Origin: Bacillota bacterium
GTDB lineage: Bacteria; Bacillota; SHA-98; UBA4971
Length of the DNA: 64,000 nucleotides
Reading direction: 5' to 3'
NCBI GenBank assembly: GCA_012516125.1
Contig: JAAYXB010000047.1
Span: forward strand, 45,599-109,598
Shown here: positions 34,196-42,238 of the stretch, in pieces
Layout: each line of letters starts with the position of its first letter
Position numbering within the stretch: position 1 is the stretch's first letter
Notes under the pieces: generated by a model
What the model saw: only the letters and a program-made list of their open reading frames with translations
What the model was told of the DNA's origin: nothing
Databases searched by the model: none
Program-made: the position numbers and the translations under genes

Positions 34196-34332
34196 CGTAT
34201 GCCCTCCCTCAGAGCTTCCCTGATAAAGGGCGCTCACCAGATCCTGGCATAATTATAGCTTTCGCGGCCGGTGCTTTCAACAAGCGACGTGACCAAGGTA
34301 CAAGCAAGGAGCCCTTTTGTGCCTAAAGGGTC

Positions 34333-34361
34333 TTGCGTGACCAAGCGGGAGGTGCTATACT
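34333..34361 (+). promoter_or_regulatory. Sigma-A promoter upstream of the aro operon leader
   Basis: TTGCGT (34333-34338) and TATACT (34356-34361) are separated by exactly 17 bases, with transcription expected to start near 34368. It points toward aroH, about 490 bp downstream. Confidence 0.65.
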
Positions 34362-34367
34362 TCGTGA

Positions 34368-34747
34368 TAACAGGCAGGCAAGCAGGATGGTAGGTTCGGG
34401 CGTGTAGGAGCCCGTGGCGCCTGCCTCGTATCATAACAACGTTGTGACAAGTACATACCTTGAGCAGGACGGTAGTACGGTAGGGGAGATCATCGCATGT
34501 AGCGCGGCACCAGTGGCGCATGCGTCGCGACCACGTCGTACCCATCGCGGCCATACCGCGCCACGGGCGCGCCACGGGGCAGCAGCTTTCCAGGACCAGG
34601 ACCTTCGGGCCCCTGTCTTGCGCAGACCCTATCTGGGCACGGCAGCGAAGAGCCCAGAGGCGTCCCGCAGCACCCGCGGACTGGGGCTGTTGAAGCCAGA
34701 ACCCAGCTAGATAGATGCGAGGGCTACCCCTCACGGGGTAGCCCTTT
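34368..34747 (+). ncRNA. Candidate structured leader RNA of the aro operon, ending in a terminator
   Basis: No gene fits this 380-nt stretch between the promoter at 34333 and the intrinsic terminator. It contains strong local pairings: GGCAGGC with GCCTGCC around an inner CGGGC/GCCCG hairpin (about 34372-34442), and CTGGG with CCCAG just before the terminator (about 34681-34707). An attenuating leader or an independent small RNA are both possible. I could not find T-box, tmRNA, SRP or RNase P signatures. Confidence 0.45.
34721..34747 (+). terminator. Intrinsic terminator 112 bp upstream of aroH
   Basis: GGGCTACCCC, loop TCAC, GGGGTAGCCC and TTTT make a textbook rho-independent terminator on the plus strand. 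It lies between the promoter at 34333 and aroH, so it either ends a small RNA or attenuates the aro operon. Confidence 0.88.
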
Positions 34748-34858
34748 TGCATCCTCGCTTCCCCGGGGTTCGTTACAGAGCTCTGCACTCCTGGTGCTCT
34801 ATTTCCTCCTAATTCCACCTCCCGCTTGCGTCCTGCGTCGTGCAGGGGGGATCGCATC

Positions 34859-35380
34859 GTGGGCAGCGATGTTTTCGCCATACGGGGTGCCATTGCGCCG
34901 GTCGCGAACAGCCGGGATGGCGTGTTCGAGGCCACGAGCAAGCTACTCTCGACGATTCTACGCAAAAACCGCCTGAGGGTTGAGTCCGTTGTGTTTGCGT
35001 TCTTCACGGTAACCGCAGACCTCAACGCCGCATTTCCCGCCGCAGCAGCGAGGGCGGCAGGCTGGAGCTCGGTGCCCATGATGTGTGGGCTTGAGATCCC
35101 TGTGGACGGAGCGCTTCCGGCTTGCATAAGGGTACTCGTGCTGTGCCGCAGGCCACAGACGGACTTCCCTATCCCACCTCTTCCGCGGCCGCCGCGCCCG
35201 CTGCGCCCGCCGCGCCAGCACCCCATGGCAAGAGGATTTGCGGGCACGTGCCGACGACACCGCTCTCGCCGGAAGCCGTTCAGGCTCAGGGCGGCACCAC
35301 GCCGGCCTGTCCACGTCTATCTCGGGGAGGCCACCGTCCTGCGCCCGGACCTTGCGCCTGTGGAGGCAGATGACCTGTGA
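34859..35380 (+). CDS. aroH: Chorismate mutase, AroH type, with internal insertion
   Basis: It converts chorismate to prephenate. The 173-residue product aligns with AroH of Bacillus: FAIRGAI (Arg9), DLNAAFPAAAARAAGW, a Glu79, ACIRVLVL (Arg91), and after an insertion VHVYLGEATVLRPDL (Tyr154, Arg162). These match the active-site positions Arg7, Glu78, Arg90, Tyr108 and Arg116 of the B. subtilis enzyme. About 45 extra residues rich in Pro and Arg (roughly 105-149) replace the short loop before the last beta strand; the enzyme is normally about 125 residues. GTG at 34859 follows AGGGGGGA by 7 nt. It leads the aro operon, 37 bp before aroF. Confidence 0.85.
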   Translation: MGSDVFAIRGAIAPVANSRDGVFEATSKLLSTILRKNRLRVESVVFAFFTVTADLNAAFPAAAARAAGWSSVPMMCGLEIPVDGALPACIRVLVLCRRPQTDFPIPPLPRPPRPLRPPRQHPMARGFAGTCRRHRSRRKPFRLRAAPRRPVHVYLGEATVLRPDLAPVEADDL

Positions 35381-35417
35381 ACCATCCTCTAACTCGGGTC
35401 TCTGGGAGGAGAGACAC

Positions 35418-36563
35418 ATGATAGTCGTTATGAGACAGAACGCAACAGAAGATGAAATCCACGGCGTCATTCGCGTAGCCAAAAACGCGAACCTCAACGT
35501 TCACGTCTCCAGGGGCGAGGAGCGCACGGTTGTGGGGCTCATTGGCGACGTTCGCAGGCTCGACCCAGACACCATCGCGTTCCTGCCCGGCGTGGAGCGC
35601 GTGGTGCGCATCCTGCAGCCTTTCAAGCTTGCAAGCAGGGAGTTCATGCCGAGCCGCAGCCCCGTCCCCCTCGGAGGCGTTCTCTTCGGCGGCGATGGCG
35701 ATGAGGTCCCCGTGATCGCAGGCCCCTGCGCCGTTGAGAGCGAGGAGTCGATGATGCGCATAGCGCGCCTCGTTGCCGGAGCAGGCGCCGCCGTCCTCCG
35801 GGGCGGAGCGTTCAAGCCTCGCACGTCCCCGTATTCCTTCCAGGGGCTTGGCGAGCCGGGTCTCCACATCCTCGCGAAGGCGCGGGAGCTGACCGGCCTG
35901 CCCGTCGTCACCGAAGTTGTGTCGCCACAGGACGTTGAGCTCGTCAGCGCATACGCAGACGCCCTTCAGATAGGGTCCAGGAACATGCACAATTACGCCC
36001 TCCTTCACGAGGTCGGCCTCCAGCCGAAGCCCGTGGTCCTCAAAAGAGGGATGATGTCCTCGATCGAGGAGTGGCTGATGGCGGCGGAATACGTCCTGTC
36101 CGCAGGGAACAACAATGTGATCCTGTGCGAGCGGGGCATAAGGACTTTCGAGACGTCCACCCGGAACACGCTCGACCTGTCGGCCGTGGCAGTGGTGAAG
36201 AAGCTGAGCCATCTTCCGGTCATCGTGGACCCGAGCCACGCCACGGGACGCGCGGACATGGTCGTCCCGATGGCGCTCGCGGCTGTAGCTTGTGGTGCGG
36301 ACGGGCTCATGGTCGAGGTGCACGACGACCCCGCCTCGGCCCTGTCGGACGGCCCGCAGTCGCTGCGGCCCGAGGCGTTCGCGGACATGATGCGCCGGCT
36401 GGAGCCGGTGGCGAAGGCGGTCGGGCGGAGGATCGCCGCGCCGGCGGGACGGAAGGTCGTAGGCGGCCACGAGTGGGGAGATGAACGTGAAGACGAACAT
36501 CCCGGACAATCCCCTCAGAAACGTGCGCATGTGTGCGCCAGTGCCAGTGAATGTGCAGGGTAG
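35418..36563 (+). CDS. aroF: 3-deoxy-7-phosphoheptulonate (DAHP) synthase, type I-beta
   Basis: This is the first step of the shikimate pathway: condensation of phosphoenolpyruvate and erythrose 4-phosphate. The 381-residue protein has the N-terminal ferredoxin-like regulatory domain starting MIVVMRQNATEDEIHGVI, followed by the barrel with AGPCAVES, GAFKPRTSPYSFQG and VDPSHATGR. About 35 extra residues (GDEREDEHPGQS...) follow the normal end and look like run-on sequence. ATG at 35418 follows GGGAGGA by 7 nt. A family A repeat lies 28 bp downstream, before tyrA. Confidence 0.94.
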   Translation: MIVVMRQNATEDEIHGVIRVAKNANLNVHVSRGEERTVVGLIGDVRRLDPDTIAFLPGVERVVRILQPFKLASREFMPSRSPVPLGGVLFGGDGDEVPVIAGPCAVESEESMMRIARLVAGAGAAVLRGGAFKPRTSPYSFQGLGEPGLHILAKARELTGLPVVTEVVSPQDVELVSAYADALQIGSRNMHNYALLHEVGLQPKPVVLKRGMMSSIEEWLMAAEYVLSAGNNNVILCERGIRTFETSTRNTLDLSAVAVVKKLSHLPVIVDPSHATGRADMVVPMALAAVACGADGLMVEVHDDPASALSDGPQSLRPEAFADMMRRLEPVAKAVGRRIAAPAGRKVVGGHEWGDEREDEHPGQSPQKRAHVCASASECAG

Positions 36564-36591
36564 CATTGGCGTGCGGGAGTGACGCGGATTC

Positions 36592-36717
36592 CTAAGTGGG
36601 GGCGCAGGAATGCTCCCGACTTTTGGGAGGGGTTGCCGGTGACTCAAAGAGAGAGTGCAACACCGGCAACCCGCCGACTACTGGCAAAGGAACGAGGACT
36701 TGCGCACCCTCACTTAG
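36592..36717 (+). repeat. Inverted-repeat element family A, complete short copy (126 bp)
   Basis: This is the clearest copy. It starts CTAAGTGGGGGCGCAGGAA and ends with the inverse, TTGCGCACCCTCACTTAG. Inside, CTCCCGACTTTTGGGAG is a nested hairpin, and GGTTGCCGGTG faces AACACCGGCAACC. It sits between aroF and tyrA in the same orientation as the operon. Confidence 0.85.
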
Positions 36718-36820
36718 GACGCATGATCGGCGTGGGGATTTCGTATGCGGGGTCGATACGCCGCATGGGCGCACGGAAGCGCTACGGTGGATACGGATAA
36801 GGAGCATACATCGAGGGCGG

Positions 36821-37894
36821 GTGAGAGCAGTGGCATCCGTAAGGCAGCCACGTTCAGTGGATTCTCCTGCGGTGGATTCGGTGGACCGCTCAGGCAACGC
36901 AAGAACGAGAGTGCTTGTGGTAGGCCTCGGCCTCATGGGCGGTTCTCTCGCAATGGCGCTTCGGGCCTCGGGGCGCTACGTCGTGGACGGGTTCGACATC
37001 GACGGACGCTCTCTGGACCGTGCCGTCGCGCTCGGGGCGATAGACCGCGCGGTGAGGTCGCTCGATGAGGCTGTCAGCGCGGACCTCGTGGTCGTGGCGA
37101 CCCCGCTCCTCGCAATGCCGTCCGTGTTTGCCGAACTTGGGCGTCGCCTTAAGGGCGCCCGCTGCGGCCGCGGGCCGGTTGTGACGGATGTTGGAAGCGC
37201 AAAGGGTTACGTCCTTGCGCTTGCGCGCGAGCACCTTGCCCCGGACGTCCCGTTCGTGGGCGGCCACCCCATGGCCGGAAGCGAGCATAGCGGCGTGGAG
37301 CACGCCTCACCCGGCCTGCTGAAGGGGTGCCGCTACATACTCACCCCGGCTGAGTGGGCGAAGGACGCCGACGTCAGGGCGGTCATGGAGGCTTGCGAGG
37401 CGGCGGAAGCCGTCCCACAGATCACAGACCCTGACGAGCACGACGCGATGGTGGCCGCCACAAGCCACCTTCCGCTCATCGTGGCAGCGTGCCTCGCCGA
37501 GGTGGTGGGGAGGCGCTCCACAGTCCACCCGTCCATCTGGGACCTCGCGGCCGGCGGCTTCCGCGACACGACGCGCGTCGCGTCTGGTGACCCGGAGATG
37601 GGCGCCGGCATGCTCCTGGCAAACGCGAGTCAGGTCCTTGAGGCGCTGGACGAGTTCCAGCGTGAACTCGACGAGATCCGCCGGCTGATCTCCACGACCC
37701 AGGTGGGCCCGAGCCCAGCAGGGGTGGCAGCAGTGGAGCAGTTCCTCGTGGAGGCACGGGCAAGCCGGCAGGCCTGGCTCGACCGAAGACGCTTTACGCA
37801 CAGGGTGGCCAGAGTGGATGACATGGAAACGCCGGAAGCAAGAGAAGTCAGCCGACGAGAAGGCGTATGCCCATGGACAAGCCCGATACACTGA
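36821..37894 (+). CDS. tyrA: Prephenate dehydrogenase
   Basis: It oxidatively decarboxylates prephenate to 4-hydroxyphenylpyruvate for tyrosine synthesis. The 357-residue protein has an NAD-binding VLVVGLGLMGGSLAMAL, VVTDVGSAKG, the substrate-site segment GGHPMAGSEHSG, and TDPDEHDAMVAATSHLPLIV in the helical domain. The start is uncertain: GTG at 36821 or 36830, both within a GGCGGGTGAGAGCAGTG region. The open frame extends upstream into a repeat element but that part is not coding-like. It lies between repeat-rich spacers on both sides. Confidence 0.92.
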   Translation: MRAVASVRQPRSVDSPAVDSVDRSGNARTRVLVVGLGLMGGSLAMALRASGRYVVDGFDIDGRSLDRAVALGAIDRAVRSLDEAVSADLVVVATPLLAMPSVFAELGRRLKGARCGRGPVVTDVGSAKGYVLALAREHLAPDVPFVGGHPMAGSEHSGVEHASPGLLKGCRYILTPAEWAKDADVRAVMEACEAAEAVPQITDPDEHDAMVAATSHLPLIVAACLAEVVGRRSTVHPSIWDLAAGGFRDTTRVASGDPEMGAGMLLANASQVLEALDEFQRELDEIRRLISTTQVGPSPAGVAAVEQFLVEARASRQAWLDRRRFTHRVARVDDMETPEAREVSRREGVCPWTSPIH

Positions 37895-38335
37895 GCGCGA
37901 CTTCCAGGTACGGGCGCGCGTGGCAAGGCGCATGGCAAGCCACGCGACAGCACGACAGGCCCTGGGCGGATGATGCGCCAAGCACTGTCGCTCCTCCCTC
38001 CACCAACGATAGCAGGAGCAGAGACCGGAGCAGTATCAGAAGAGATGAGCCTGGCGAGGACAAAGACCGCGACAAAGACAGCGACAGAGCCATAGCCATA
38101 GCCAGAGCCAGAGCCAGAGCCGGAGCCAGAGGCAAAGACAAAGGCAAAGGCAAGGGCAAGGGCAGAAACGAGGATGCAGACGAGGGCAAAGGCGCGAACA
38201 GGAGGAGAAGTAGGAGTGGAAGGAGAGGCAAGAGCGGGAACAGAGGCGCAAACGCAACCAGTAGCAGGAGCGGGAGCAGGAGCGGGAGCAGGAGCAGGAG
38301 CAGGAGCAAGAGCAGAAACGTGCCACGGGCTGCCC
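37895..38335 (+). repeat. Purine-rich hexamer repeats between tyrA and aroA
   Basis: From about 38035 the plus strand is nearly pyrimidine-poor: GACAAAGACCGC units, CCATAG twice, AGAGCC three times, GGCAAAGGCAAG units (to 38165), then (GGAGCA/GGAGCG)n from about 38255 to 38315. The three plus-strand frames are all open and give Arg/Ser/Lys, Ala/Gly or Glu/Gln repeats, with no known domain. I do not treat it as a gene, although the aroA frame continues through part of it. Confidence 0.75.
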
Positions 38336-39781
38336 ATGGTCGACGGGCTGTCCGCGGACACCAGCACCCCGCCATCACCGCGGTCGCTTCGTGTTAAGGG
38401 AGGAGGCATCGTCCTCCGCGGCGCTTTCGAGCCGCCCGGCGACAAGTCCATCGCCCATCGCGCTGCCATGCTGGCCGCCATATGTGCTGGCGTGTCGCAA
38501 GTCCGCAATTACCCTCCCGGCCAGGACTGCGCCTCTACGCTGAGGTGCCTGCGGTCGCTGGGGGTCAGCGTGCGCAAGGACGGCGACTCCCTCATCGTCT
38601 CCGGGCGCGGCCTGCGGAGTCTGGGGGAACCTGCGGATGTGCTCGATGCCGGCAACTCGGGCACTACCATGAGACTTCTCGCGGGTATCCTTGCGGGCCA
38701 GGACGGACTTTTCGTCCTGACAGGCGATGCGTCCCTCAAGCGACGGCCCATGGGAAGGGTGGCATCACCCCTTCGGGCCATGGGTGCAATGGTGGACGGA
38801 CGCGCGGGAGGCACCCTGGCTCCGCTCGTCATCAGGGGCGCCGGGAGCGCACGCCTGCTCGCGATAAGGCACGTCCTGCCCGTCGCAAGCGCGCAGGTGA
38901 AATCATGCATCTTGCTTGCAGGCCTTTACGCGGACGGCGAGACCACTGTGGTCGAGCCGGCCAAGTCGCGCGACCACACCGAGCGGCTCCTGCGGTTCGT
39001 GGGCGTCCCCGTCAGGGAGCGGCAGGCCAGCGCCGGCAGCGATGCCCGGGAGGTCTCCATCTGTGGTGGGCAGTGTCGTGGGCAGTGTGGTGGACAGGCT
39101 CCCCGCCCATTCAGGCTAACCATTCCAGGCGACCCGTCGTCCGCGGCGTTTCTCCTCGCGGCCGCCGCGGCTCTCCCGGGATCGAGCGTCACCGCGACGG
39201 GAGTCTGCGCAAACCCCACCCGCCTCGGGTTCATTCGGGTTCTGGCCGATATGGGCGCATCCGTCAGCGTTGAGCCGGCGCACTGCGGCGGGCCTGAGCC
39301 TGTCGCGGACATCCGGGTCGAGCACAGGGCCCTCGTCGGGGTGGAGATCCCACGCGGCGCTGTTCCGAGCATGATCGACGAGGTGCCCATCTTTGCCGTC
39401 CTGGCCTGCGCAGCGAGCACTCCGTCATCGATCCGCGGCATCGGCGAGCTGAGGGTCAAGGAAACCGACAGAGTCGCCGCTGTGGTTGAGGAGCTTTCGA
39501 AAATGGGGGCGCACGTCAGCGAGGACGGGGATTCGCTCCGCATCTACCCTTCGCGCCTCCACGGAGCACGGGTGTCTGCCCGCGGCGACCACCGCATGGC
39601 GATGGCGCTTGCCGTAGCGGGACTCATGGCGAGCGGGACAACGGTCGTTGAGGGTTGGGAGTCGGTTTCCGTGTCATACCCTGGCTTCCTCGCCGCCCTC
39701 CATGCCCTCAGCGCGTGGGACGTGGCGTCGGAGGAGCCCGCTGCGGGTGCAGGCCGCATGGCGGCGGCTACCGCCTTGTAA
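38336..39781 (+). CDS. aroA: 3-phosphoshikimate 1-carboxyvinyltransferase (EPSP synthase)
   Basis: It transfers the enolpyruvyl group of PEP to shikimate 3-phosphate. The 481-residue protein has PPGDKSIAHRAAMLAA near its start, VLDAGNSGTTMRLLAG, IDEVPIFAVLACAA and ELRVKETDRVAAV, the family's PEP- and S3P-binding motifs. ATG at 38336 is chosen because the conserved region starts about 20 residues later; the ribosome binding site is weak. The frame continues upstream to an ATG at 38174 through an Ala-Gly repeat encoded by GGAGCA hexamers, so a longer product is possible. The stop codon, TAA at 39779-39781, is the first part of a family A repeat. Confidence 0.93.
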   Translation: MVDGLSADTSTPPSPRSLRVKGGGIVLRGAFEPPGDKSIAHRAAMLAAICAGVSQVRNYPPGQDCASTLRCLRSLGVSVRKDGDSLIVSGRGLRSLGEPADVLDAGNSGTTMRLLAGILAGQDGLFVLTGDASLKRRPMGRVASPLRAMGAMVDGRAGGTLAPLVIRGAGSARLLAIRHVLPVASAQVKSCILLAGLYADGETTVVEPAKSRDHTERLLRFVGVPVRERQASAGSDAREVSICGGQCRGQCGGQAPRPFRLTIPGDPSSAAFLLAAAAALPGSSVTATGVCANPTRLGFIRVLADMGASVSVEPAHCGGPEPVADIRVEHRALVGVEIPRGAVPSMIDEVPIFAVLACAASTPSSIRGIGELRVKETDRVAAVVEELSKMGAHVSEDGDSLRIYPSRLHGARVSARGDHRMAMALAVAGLMASGTTVVEGWESVSVSYPGFLAALHALSAWDVASEEPAAGAGRMAAATAL

Positions 39782-39890
39782 GCGGGGGTGCAGAAATGCT
39801 TCCGACTTTGGGTGGGGTTGCCGGTGACTCAAGAAAGCGGCGCAACATCGGCAACCCGCCGGACGCCGGCAAGTCTGAGTGTGGGGTCAG
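39778..39890 (+). repeat. Inverted-repeat element family A, copy at aroA stop
   Basis: GTAAGCGGGGGTGCAGAAATG is the element start, and its TAA is the aroA stop codon. TTCCGACTTTGGGTGGGG, TTGCCGGTGACTC and CAACATCGGCAACC follow as in the 36592 copy. The right end is unclear. Start-to-start distance from the aroA stop is zero, so insertion at or just behind the original stop is likely. Confidence 0.78.
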
Positions 39891-40005
39891 GGTTCAGCTT
39901 CGAGGTTGCCTGTAGTTCGGGATGGTGGCAGCGATCTCCGAACCCAGGCTTGCTGCCCTGCAAGGAGGCCTGGTTCTTTTGAGGGAAGTGGCCGAAGTAG
40001 AAGCA

Positions 40006-40935
40006 ATGAGTACGAAGGTCGTAGTTCTTCTGGGCTGGCCTGCGCGGTCTAGCCTCTCCCCCGCCATGCACGAAGCAGGTTTTAGGGCCGTAGGGCTTGA
40101 CTGGCGTTATGTGCCCGTAGACATCCCGCCGGGCCGTCTCGAGGCGGCGCAAGCTCTGCTCAGGTCGCCATCTGTTGTCGGCGCAAACGTCACGATACCG
40201 CACAAGGAAGACGCCCTCGCCTTCGTGGACACCCTGACCCCGAGGGCCAGCGCGGCCGGGGCGTTGAACACCATCGTCAAGAGCGACGGCGCCCTCCTCG
40301 GCGACAACACCGACGGCCTGGGCCTTCTCCGCACCCTTGCGGCGAAAGGAGCGAGGCCCGAGGGCCGCAAAGTGGTGCTGTTCGGGGCCGGAGGGGCGGC
40401 AAGGGGCGCCGCCGCCGCGCTCGCCCAGGCCGGAGCCAGCGAGCTCGTGGTCCTCAACCGCACCCTCGACCGGGCCGTCCGCCTTGCGGACGTTACGCTT
40501 GCCGCAAGCGCTGGGCAGCTCCGAGCCAGAGCGTATCCATGGTTTCACGAGGACGACGACCCGCGCCTTCTTCAAGATGCCCTTGACGGCGCCGGCATCG
40601 TGGTTAACACAACGCCTGTGACGCGCGATCCCTGGGCGAGCCCCATTCCCGATCAAGTCGTTGACAGGCTCTCGCCGGCACGGGACTGCGTCTTCTGCGA
40701 CATGGTTTACAGGCCCGCCATGACCAGACTCCTTCGGCAGGGACAGTCCCTCGGCTTTCGGACTGTGTCAGGGCTCGAGATCCTGCTATACCAGGCGCTG
40801 CCGGCTTTCGAGGCGTGGACGGGCAAGAGCGCGCCGTCCGAGGTAATGGAGGCTGCGCTCCGGTCCGCGGCAGCCGCAATGGACCAGCCAGGGGGTGAAC
40901 GGCTTGGGCACGCTCCGGTTTATGACGGGCGGTGA
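40006..40935 (+). CDS. aroE: Shikimate dehydrogenase
   Basis: It reduces 3-dehydroshikimate to shikimate with NADPH. The 309-residue protein has the substrate-binding SLSPAMHEAGF and the catalytic lysine in GANVTIPHKEDAL. GDNTDGLGLL, the dinucleotide loop VVLFGAGGAARGAAAAL and a final GLEILLYQALPAFE are also present. ATG at 40006 is favoured because the family starts just before the first beta strand; no strong ribosome binding site is visible. The end overlaps the start of aroC by 32 bp, suggesting coupled translation. Confidence 0.94.
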   Translation: MSTKVVVLLGWPARSSLSPAMHEAGFRAVGLDWRYVPVDIPPGRLEAAQALLRSPSVVGANVTIPHKEDALAFVDTLTPRASAAGALNTIVKSDGALLGDNTDGLGLLRTLAAKGARPEGRKVVLFGAGGAARGAAAALAQAGASELVVLNRTLDRAVRLADVTLAASAGQLRARAYPWFHEDDDPRLLQDALDGAGIVVNTTPVTRDPWASPIPDQVVDRLSPARDCVFCDMVYRPAMTRLLRQGQSLGFRTVSGLEILLYQALPAFEAWTGKSAPSEVMEAALRSAAAAMDQPGGERLGHAPVYDGR

Positions 40936-42154
40936 GTCGCACGGCCCCGCCCTCACCGTGGTACTGGACGGTGTCCCCGCGGGTCTCCGTCTTGAGCCCG
41001 AGGACATCGAGCGAGACCTCGCGCGGCGGCAGGGCGGCTACGGACGCGGGCAGCGTATGAGAATCGAGCGGGATCGCGCACGCGTCACGGCGGGTATCAG
41101 GGCCGGGCTAACCCTGGGCTCGCCCATCGTGATGGAGATCCCGAACCTGGACTACCCCAACTGGGTGGAGGTGATGAGCCCATGGGCTAAACCAGGAGAC
41201 GAGGAACGCCACGCGCCTGCGGGTCCGCCGGAGCAAGGTGGAGTTGGCGCCGCGCGCCGGAGCCCCGTCACGATGCCCAGGCCGGGGCACGCGGATCTGT
41301 CAGGGGCACTCAAATTCGGACACGACGACATGAGGAACGTCCTGGAACGGGCGAGCGCGAGGGAGACTGCCGCCAGGGTGGCGGCTGGCGCCGTGGCGAG
41401 ACGCCTCCTCGCAGAGTTCGGGGTCACCATAGCTTCGCACGTCCTCTGCATCGGGGGAGAGTGGGCTCCTCCCCAGGAGTCCCTCCTGATGGGCCCGCCG
41501 GACCCGGAATTCCTCAGGACCGTGGAGTCATCTCCGGTGCGATGCGCGGACGACGAGGCGGCCGCGAGGATGATGCGGCGGATCGACGAGGCCGCGTCTC
41601 TGGGGCAAAGCGTTGGGGGCGTGTTCCAGGTCATCGCATGGGGGCTTCCGCCCGGCCTCGGCACCTACACCCAGTGGGACCTGCGCCTCGATGGCAAACT
41701 CGCCCAGGCCGTCATGAGCATTCCGGGGGTCAAGGGCGTCGAGATCGGCGACGGCTTCCGGCTCGCGGAAGTGATGGGCGGCGGCGCCGCGGACGAGATG
41801 GTAGCCGCACGGTCAGGAATCCGGCGGCTTTCGAACCACGGAGGCGGCCTCGAAGGCGGCATGACAAACGGGATGCCGCTGTGGCTGAACGCGGCGATGA
41901 AGCCGATAAACACGATGAGAGCGCCACTGCGTTCAGTTGAGCTGGGCACAGGGCGTGAAGGCGTGGCCCATTATGAGCGCGCCGACACCTGCGCCGTCCC
42001 GGCCTGCGCCGTGGTGGCCGAGGCCATGGTCGCCCTTGTGCTGGCCGACGCCTTCCTGGCGAAGTTCGGAGGCGACAGCGTGGGAGAGATGGCGGCCCGC
42101 CTCAGCGCGTATCTCGAGGAAGTGGCACGAAGGTGCGGGGGCTCACGACAGTGA
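40904..42154 (+). CDS. aroC: Chorismate synthase
   Basis: This is the last shikimate-pathway step: anti-1,4-elimination of phosphate from EPSP using reduced FMN. The 416-residue protein begins LRFMTGGESHGPAL. It contains PRPGHADLSGALKFGHDDMRN, ERASARETAARVAAGAVAR and GGGLEGGMTNGMPL. The usual length is about 360-390; extra residues lie in a loop near 110 (GPPEQGGVGAARRS). TTG at 40904 gives the usual family start and is preceded by AGGGGGTGA; GTG at 40895 is an alternative. It overlaps aroE and is 84 bp before aroKB. Confidence 0.94.
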   Translation: MGTLRFMTGGESHGPALTVVLDGVPAGLRLEPEDIERDLARRQGGYGRGQRMRIERDRARVTAGIRAGLTLGSPIVMEIPNLDYPNWVEVMSPWAKPGDEERHAPAGPPEQGGVGAARRSPVTMPRPGHADLSGALKFGHDDMRNVLERASARETAARVAAGAVARRLLAEFGVTIASHVLCIGGEWAPPQESLLMGPPDPEFLRTVESSPVRCADDEAAARMMRRIDEAASLGQSVGGVFQVIAWGLPPGLGTYTQWDLRLDGKLAQAVMSIPGVKGVEIGDGFRLAEVMGGGAADEMVAARSGIRRLSNHGGGLEGGMTNGMPLWLNAAMKPINTMRAPLRSVELGTGREGVAHYERADTCAVPACAVVAEAMVALVLADAFLAKFGGDSVGEMAARLSAYLEEVARRCGGSRQ

Positions 42155-42238
42155 CAGCACTTGCCTTGCGCTCTTCGAGCCCGAGTGGTGAGAAAGCCTA
42201 CGGACTGGCGATTCCGGATTACTCAGGGGAGGGTCCAA

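Noticed and set aside
34368..34747. T-box riboswitch, tmRNA, 6S or SRP RNA
   Set aside because: I looked for AGGGTGGNACCGCG, a tRNA-like end, and the SRP GGAAGGAGC-type loop and found none. It is listed only as a candidate leader.
34234..35247. Long minus-strand reading frame over the aro leader and aroH
   Set aside because: It overlaps the clearly coding aroH, has no domain and no ribosome binding site; GC-rich antisense frames stay open by chance.
37867..38397. Arg/Ser/Lys-rich protein between tyrA and aroA
   Set aside because: It is a translation of purine hexamer repeats; the other two frames are equally open and no domain is present.
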